From Gammaproteobacteria bacterium UBA7310 (GTDB lineage Bacteria; Pseudomonadota; Gammaproteobacteria; Pseudomonadales; Ketobacteraceae), in assembly GCA_002471665.1 (NCBI GenBank), contig DKQK01000045.1, positions 16,760 to 34,828 on the forward strand: a stretch of 18,069 bases of DNA, in the 5' to 3' direction. The position numbers and the translations under genes were made by a program. This document shows positions 14,612 through 18,069 of this stretch, piece by piece. The notes beneath the pieces are model-generated. The model did no database searches. It was not told the DNA's origin and was given only the letters and a program-made list of their open reading frames with translations. The first letter of the stretch is position 1; each line of letters opens with the position of its first letter.

Positions 14612-16192
14612 ATGGCACACAGCACGTTCTTTCGTCAGTTCCGTACTCTTCTGCTCCAAGCCCGCGATCAAAATCTGCAGCAGCAGGGCCGTACCACGGT
14701 ACCGGCCGATCCCGCGCGCCGGGCGTTCTTGCGCAACAGCGCCATGGGGGGTGCGGCGCTGCTCTCCGCCGGCAGCCTCAGCGGTTGTTTCGGAGCCCGG
14801 GGTGAACGGGTGGCCGTCATCGGTGGTGGCCTGGCGGGCCTGAACGCTGCCTATCAACTCAGCAAGGCGGGTATGAAAGTGAACGTGTACGAAGCCCGCG
14901 GCCGGGTGGGTGGCAGAGTGCACACGGTACAAGGCGTGGTGGGCAACGGGCTGGACACGGACTTGGGGGGCGAGCTGGTGAACAGCGATCACGCCGACAT
15001 GCAGGCCCTGATCGACGATTTCGGGCTCAGCCTAACCAGCCGCATTGAACCCAATCCAACCCTGGACAAAGTGGCCTATTACTTCGGTGGTCGTAAACGC
15101 AGTGAAGCGGAGATGGCCGACGCGCTGCGCCCCTTTGCCGCCCAACTGATGGCCGACGCGGAATTACTGGACATGGATTGGGATACCTACGCCCCCCTGT
15201 TTGATAACCAGTCACTCACAGAATATCTGGACATGCACGCTGACAAGCTGCCCGCCGATCCCAACATTCGCGATCTGATCGAAGGTGCGGTGCGGGTGGA
15301 ATATGGTGTGGAACCGGATCAGTCCCCGGTGCTGCAACTGCTGTATCTGCTGCCGGTGGTGGACGGCGAACAGGTGGAGGTGCTGAGCACCAGCGATGAA
15401 GCCTACGTGGTAAACGGCGGCTCGGAAACCATTGTGGCGGGATTACGCGCTGCCCTGGCGGGGCAGATCCACACCAACCGGGCCCTGCAGAAAATCAGCC
15501 GCACGGAAACCGGTTACCGCCTGAGCCTGTCCCGGGGCCGGGATGTGGAAGCGGAGTATGTGATTCTGGCGCTGCCCTTCACCGCGTTGCGCAATGTACA
15601 GCTGGACATTGAACTGCCCGATTCATTGCGCCGCTTTATCAACGAAGTGGACCTGGGGCGCAATGAAAAGATCGTGGCCGGTGTAAATCAACGGGCATGG
15701 GCCAACGACAATGGTTTTGAAATCGAAGCCTGGAACGATCAGTCCGTGTCCCTGTTGTGGGACAGCAGTTTGCGGCAACCGCAGTTGGCGGAAGCCTCAC
15801 TGACGTTTTTTATCAGCGCCGATGAAGTGGATGGTCTGTTCACAGAGACCGCCGCGGCCACCGGCCAGGCCTTAATGACGGAATACAGCAACGTGCTGCC
15901 GTCATTGGCCGCCAGCAGCAACAATCGGTTCATTCGAACGGGGTGGCACAAGACCCGTTACATCGGCGGTGGCTACACCAATTTCAAGCCGGGCCAGTAT
16001 ACGGAACTGGCGGAGGCATGGTTGTATATAGAAGCCGATGATCCCGATGAAGCGCAAAACTTCGCTCTGGATAAACTGATCTTTGCCGGCGAGCACACCA
16101 GCGATGAATATTACGGCTTTATGAACGGCGCAGCACAAACCGGCCGCCTGGCGGCACAGGTTGTGTTGCAGTCCATTCTGCAGGAAGCCTGA
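14612..16192 (+). CDS. flavin amine oxidase family protein, Tat-exported predicted lipoprotein
   Basis: FAD-dependent amine oxidase (monoamine oxidase/L-amino-acid oxidase superfamily), 526 residues. The dinucleotide fold VAVIGGGLAGLNAAYQL (67-83, GxGxxG) is followed by VYEARGRVGGRVHT, the GG-doublet motif. The C-terminal FAD-binding motif is FAGEHTSDEYYGFMNGAAQTG. Upstream of the fold is an unusual export signal: a ~35-residue polar leader, twin-arginine RRAFLR (36-41), a small-residue core, and a lipobox LSGC with C59. This predicts folded export by Tat and lipid anchoring facing the periplasm or surface. The start is set at ATG 14612; in-frame extension to TTG 14501 runs through the operator palindrome and has no homology. 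Substrate unknown (amine, polyamine or amino acid). It is divergent from the acyl-CoA dehydrogenase operon, with a long hairpin after its stop. Confidence 0.9.
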   Translation: MAHSTFFRQFRTLLLQARDQNLQQQGRTTVPADPARRAFLRNSAMGGAALLSAGSLSGCFGARGERVAVIGGGLAGLNAAYQLSKAGMKVNVYEARGRVGGRVHTVQGVVGNGLDTDLGGELVNSDHADMQALIDDFGLSLTSRIEPNPTLDKVAYYFGGRKRSEAEMADALRPFAAQLMADAELLDMDWDTYAPLFDNQSLTEYLDMHADKLPADPNIRDLIEGAVRVEYGVEPDQSPVLQLLYLLPVVDGEQVEVLSTSDEAYVVNGGSETIVAGLRAALAGQIHTNRALQKISRTETGYRLSLSRGRDVEAEYVILALPFTALRNVQLDIELPDSLRRFINEVDLGRNEKIVAGVNQRAWANDNGFEIEAWNDQSVSLLWDSSLRQPQLAEASLTFFISADEVDGLFTETAAATGQALMTEYSNVLPSLAASSNNRFIRTGWHKTRYIGGGYTNFKPGQYTELAEAWLYIEADDPDEAQNFALDKLIFAGEHTSDEYYGFMNGAAQTGRLAAQVVLQSILQEA

Positions 16193-16199
16193 TCACCCG

Positions 16200-16253
16200 T
16201 TACAGTGCGCAGTGCTCTGCTCAATCTTGGATGCAGATTTCTGCGCACTGTAA
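16200..16253. repeat. 13-bp perfect inverted repeat after the amine oxidase gene
   Basis: TTACAGTGCGCAG (16200-16212) is repeated in perfect inverse at 16241-16253, enclosing 28 nt. Inside, TCTGC (16216-16220) can pair with GCAGA (16233-16237), giving a long two-tier hairpin with a 12-nt loop. It begins 7 nt after the amine oxidase stop. No T-run follows directly on the plus strand, so it is not a simple terminator. It could stabilise the mRNA 3' end, act with the A/T-rich stem that follows, or be a small mobile or structured-RNA remnant. Confidence 0.8.
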
Positions 16254-16283
16254 AAAAGCCCGCTGATTTCTTCTGCTTTTTTT
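16252..16283. terminator. A/T-rich stem with T-run, probable terminator of the amine oxidase gene
   Basis: AAAAAAGC (16252-16259) pairs with GCTTTTTT (16275-16282) across a 15-nt loop, and the run ends with seven T residues (16277-16283). The stem has only two G-C pairs, so on its own it is weak. Placed right behind the strong inverted repeat at 16200-16253 it is the best candidate for the 3' end of the amine oxidase transcript. No minus-strand gene ends here. The rest of the gap to 16393 shows a T-run (16312-16319) but no convincing promoter. Confidence 0.5.
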
Positions 16284-16393
16284 ATCCCACCCTGTCTTTG
16301 TTGTCGTAACGGTTTTTTTACTTGCATGCACGGGCACTCGAAACACCCGCCACCAAGTAAAGGGAATTCATTCAATCAACAAGGATTACCGGC

Positions 16394-18069
16394 ATGATGT
16401 TCAATCCTAAACTCACTGCGCTCAGCGCGGCTATCCTGTTTTCCACCCTCAGCGCCTGTGGTGGCGGTGGCGGCGGGAATGACGACAACGACAATCCTCC
16501 CGCACCTCGCCAACAACTTACGGCACTGCCTGCGTTCTTACAAGGCAATGAAGCCAATTGCAGCTTCGTTGAAAGCGGTAATGACGTCAGCCTGGAGGCA
16601 TACAGCGGCAACCTCAACAACGTTACCGGTCTGACCTGCAACGGGGTGACATTGAGCGATCTGAATGAAATCAGCTTGCTGACGGCACTGGAGACATTGA
16701 ATCTGGAAGACGCCGGCCTCACCAATGTGAACGAGTTGTTGAACAACAGCACGCTGTCCGAACTGGATCTGTCGGGCAACCCGCTCACGGACCTGGCAAC
16801 CATTGCCAGCCTCTTGAACCTGACTGCACTGGATCTGGATAACACCGGCCTGTCCGATCTTACACTGCTGCAGTCACTCACCGCACTGCAGCAACTGAAC
16901 CTTGCCGATAACGACATCAGCAACGTCACGGCACTGGGTAATCTAATGGCACTCACCAGCCTGGACCTTTCCGGCAATAGCATCACCGAGCTCACCTCGC
17001 TGGGCGCTCTGACCAACCTGCAAACCCTGGATGTTTCCGGCAACAACAGCCTGGCCTGTGCAGATATCAATAATCTGGATAACACCCTTGGGGGGGCTGT
17101 CGAAATCACGGTACCCAGTGACTGCACCACCGCTCTCTATCTGGACAACACCAGCGATGCCAGTCAAACCCTGGACCTCAGTATGCAGGCCATCGCCTTC
17201 GATCGCCTGGTGATTGGAGATATTCAAGGCCGGGATGATATCGTTCTGTTTCAATCCGGCAACGATCTTCGCGTCACCGCCAATACCTCTGCCGGGGAGA
17301 AGCAAATCACCTTCAGCAATTGGTTCAGTGATGAAGCATATCAGCTTGGTGAGTTCGAAATCGGCAGTGAAGGGGTCAGCAGATTCGATGATCTGCGAGC
17401 CGCCGTCGGTTTGGGGCTCGCCCTAACGGATCAAGACGATACCTACAGCGGCAGCAATGGCAATGATATTATTTATGGCCTGGATGGCAACGATATCATC
17501 GCTGGTGAACGCGGCGCGGATGTCATTGTGGGTGGAAGCGGGAGCGACATCCTTTCGGGCCATAAGATTACCATTGATGACGATAGCTCAGTAACTCGCT
17601 CTGTCAGCTATGATAGTGACCAGGATACAATTGTATTCAATCTGGGGGACGGCAACGACATCATCTATGAGTATGAAGTCACCTTGAGCAATCGCGCTCT
17701 TTTGCAGTTTGGCACCGGCATCGCCCCCGCTGACATTACCCTGTACCGAAACGGGCTTGATCTTGTTTTCCAGATCAACGCAGAGGATTCGGTGACCGTT
17801 TTCGAATGGTTCAAGGCCGGTCAATATCGTATCGGGCAAATTCAGTTTGGTAACAACGATCCGATCGCCGCCACGGAGTGGGTGAATGCTCAACCGCTTA
17901 GCTCCAATGACATCACCGTTACCGGTACCGATGCCAGTGAGTCACTGATTGGCAGTACGGACGATGATATAATTTATGGCTTGGACGGTTCGGACATTAT
18001 CACCGGCGGTGAAGGGAATGATATACTTTCCGGCTATCGAATCATCGTTGGCGAAGATAACTCGGTAAC
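16394..18069 (+). CDS. LRR-RTX surface lipoprotein (partial, runs off the right edge)
   Basis: Open from ATG 16394 (AAGGA eight nt upstream; second ATG at 16397) to the last base: 558 codons, no stop. Residues 1-21 are a lipoprotein signal ending in LSA with lipidated C22, followed by six glycines and an acidic, proline-containing tether. Residues ~96-225 hold six leucine-rich repeats of about 22 residues (LxxLxxLxLxxNxLxxL pattern), internalin-like. Then comes a beta region (~274-325) resembling the haemolysin-type calcium-binding-related domain, four perfect RTX nonapeptides at 353-389 (for example GLDGNDIIA), a second such related domain (about 411-486, with FNLGDGNDII and FEWFKAG), and a second RTX block at 520-547. 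RTX sites bind Ca2+ outside the cell. Likely an adhesin or surface-binding protein. Function unproven; no close family recognised for the whole. Confidence 0.9.
   Translation, partial: MMFNPKLTALSAAILFSTLSACGGGGGGNDDNDNPPAPRQQLTALPAFLQGNEANCSFVESGNDVSLEAYSGNLNNVTGLTCNGVTLSDLNEISLLTALETLNLEDAGLTNVNELLNNSTLSELDLSGNPLTDLATIASLLNLTALDLDNTGLSDLTLLQSLTALQQLNLADNDISNVTALGNLMALTSLDLSGNSITELTSLGALTNLQTLDVSGNNSLACADINNLDNTLGGAVEITVPSDCTTALYLDNTSDASQTLDLSMQAIAFDRLVIGDIQGRDDIVLFQSGNDLRVTANTSAGEKQITFSNWFSDEAYQLGEFEIGSEGVSRFDDLRAAVGLGLALTDQDDTYSGSNGNDIIYGLDGNDIIAGERGADVIVGGSGSDILSGHKITIDDDSSVTRSVSYDSDQDTIVFNLGDGNDIIYEYEVTLSNRALLQFGTGIAPADITLYRNGLDLVFQINAEDSVTVFEWFKAGQYRIGQIQFGNNDPIAATEWVNAQPLSSNDITVTGTDASESLIGSTDDDIIYGLDGSDIITGGEGNDILSGYRIIVGEDNSV
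17450..17560 (+). repeat. RTX nonapeptide block 1 (four units)
   Basis: Within the LRR-RTX gene these bases encode GSNGNDIIY, GLDGNDIIA, GERGADVIV, GGSGSDILS and a closing glycine: four consecutive GGxGxDxux-type Ca2+-binding nonapeptides, enough for one parallel beta-roll turn set. It is followed by the spacer GHKITIDDDSSV, which is echoed after block 2. Confidence 0.9.
17951..18034 (+). repeat. RTX nonapeptide block 2 (three units), module copy
   Basis: These bases encode GSTDDDIIY, GLDGSDIIT, GGEGNDILS and a glycine, then GYRIIVGEDNSV. Block and spacer match block 1 at an offset of about 501 nt (167 codons), showing that the whole RTX plus beta module is tandemly duplicated. A third or later copy may lie beyond the window. 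Confidence 0.88.

Noticed and set aside
16372..17130. 252-residue minus-strand open frame at the start of the LRR-RTX gene
   Set aside because: It is Ser/Leu/Val-rich, which is the reverse complement of the leucine-rich repeat codons; the plus frame has a signal peptide, lipobox and repeats.
17625..17636. ATACAATTGTAT perfect palindrome as a second GntR site
   Set aside because: It lies inside the coding sequence of the LRR-RTX gene and has inverted half-site order relative to the operator; probably chance.
1..18069. CRISPR array, tRNA, rRNA, IS element or toxin-antitoxin pair
   Set aside because: No regularly spaced repeats, no cloverleaf, no transposase or integrase motifs, and no small paired genes were found on either strand.

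Overview
The window reads as a chromosomal segment of a marine-type gammaproteobacterium, moderately GC-rich. The strongest clue is the block def-fmt-rsmB-trkA-trkH next to a divergent LysM-protein gene, an order widely conserved in Gammaproteobacteria. The surrounding lipid and redox genes (FadL-type porin, long-chain-type acyl-CoA dehydrogenase, RhlG-like reductase) resemble those of lipid- or hydrocarbon-using marine lineages. The genus assignment is inference only; no rRNA, tRNA, CRISPR array, IS element or integrase is visible.

Layout. 1-107: non-coding left edge with three tandem copies of a 13-nt repeat. 108-1739 (-): FadL/OmpP1-type outer-membrane transporter, its upstream region holding a perfect 12-bp palindrome. 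1915-2964 (-): secreted LysM protein followed by a clear intrinsic terminator. 3213-9019 (+): def, fmt, rsmB (protein maturation and initiation, 16S rRNA methylation), then trkA and trkH (potassium uptake). fmt and rsmB both use TTG starts, and rsmB starts inside the fmt stop codon. 9157-10146 (+): GAF-GGDEF diguanylate cyclase. 10165-10788 (-) and 10870-11832 (+): a TetR regulator divergent from a short-chain dehydrogenase (SDR). 11815-14473 (-): a compact operon of acyl-CoA dehydrogenase, GntR/FCD regulator and RhlG-like SDR. 14612-16192 (+): a flavin amine oxidase with a Tat-plus-lipobox export signal. 16394 to the right edge (+): an unfinished gene for a lipoprotein combining leucine-rich repeats with RTX calcium-binding repeats.

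How the genes may work together. The left half is housekeeping. The centre-right is an accessory lipid/redox region in which each metabolic unit carries its own regulator: TetR with SDR 1, and GntR with the acyl-CoA dehydrogenase/RhlG-like operon. A perfect palindrome ATTGTATACAAT, of the kind used by GntR/FadR-subfamily repressors, lies over the predicted promoter of that operon and in the region shared with the divergent amine oxidase. It is the best regulatory hypothesis in the window. The most unusual gene is the right-edge LRR-RTX lipoprotein. It has a Sec/lipobox signal, a six-glycine tether, six internalin-like LRRs and at least two copies of an approximately 167-residue RTX module, and it continues beyond the window.

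No stretch over 300 bases lacks a gene. I found no convincing wholly new multi-gene system. The best candidates for something undescribed are the LRR-RTX surface lipoprotein and the GntR-controlled acyl-CoA dehydrogenase/RhlG-like unit facing a lipidated amine oxidase.
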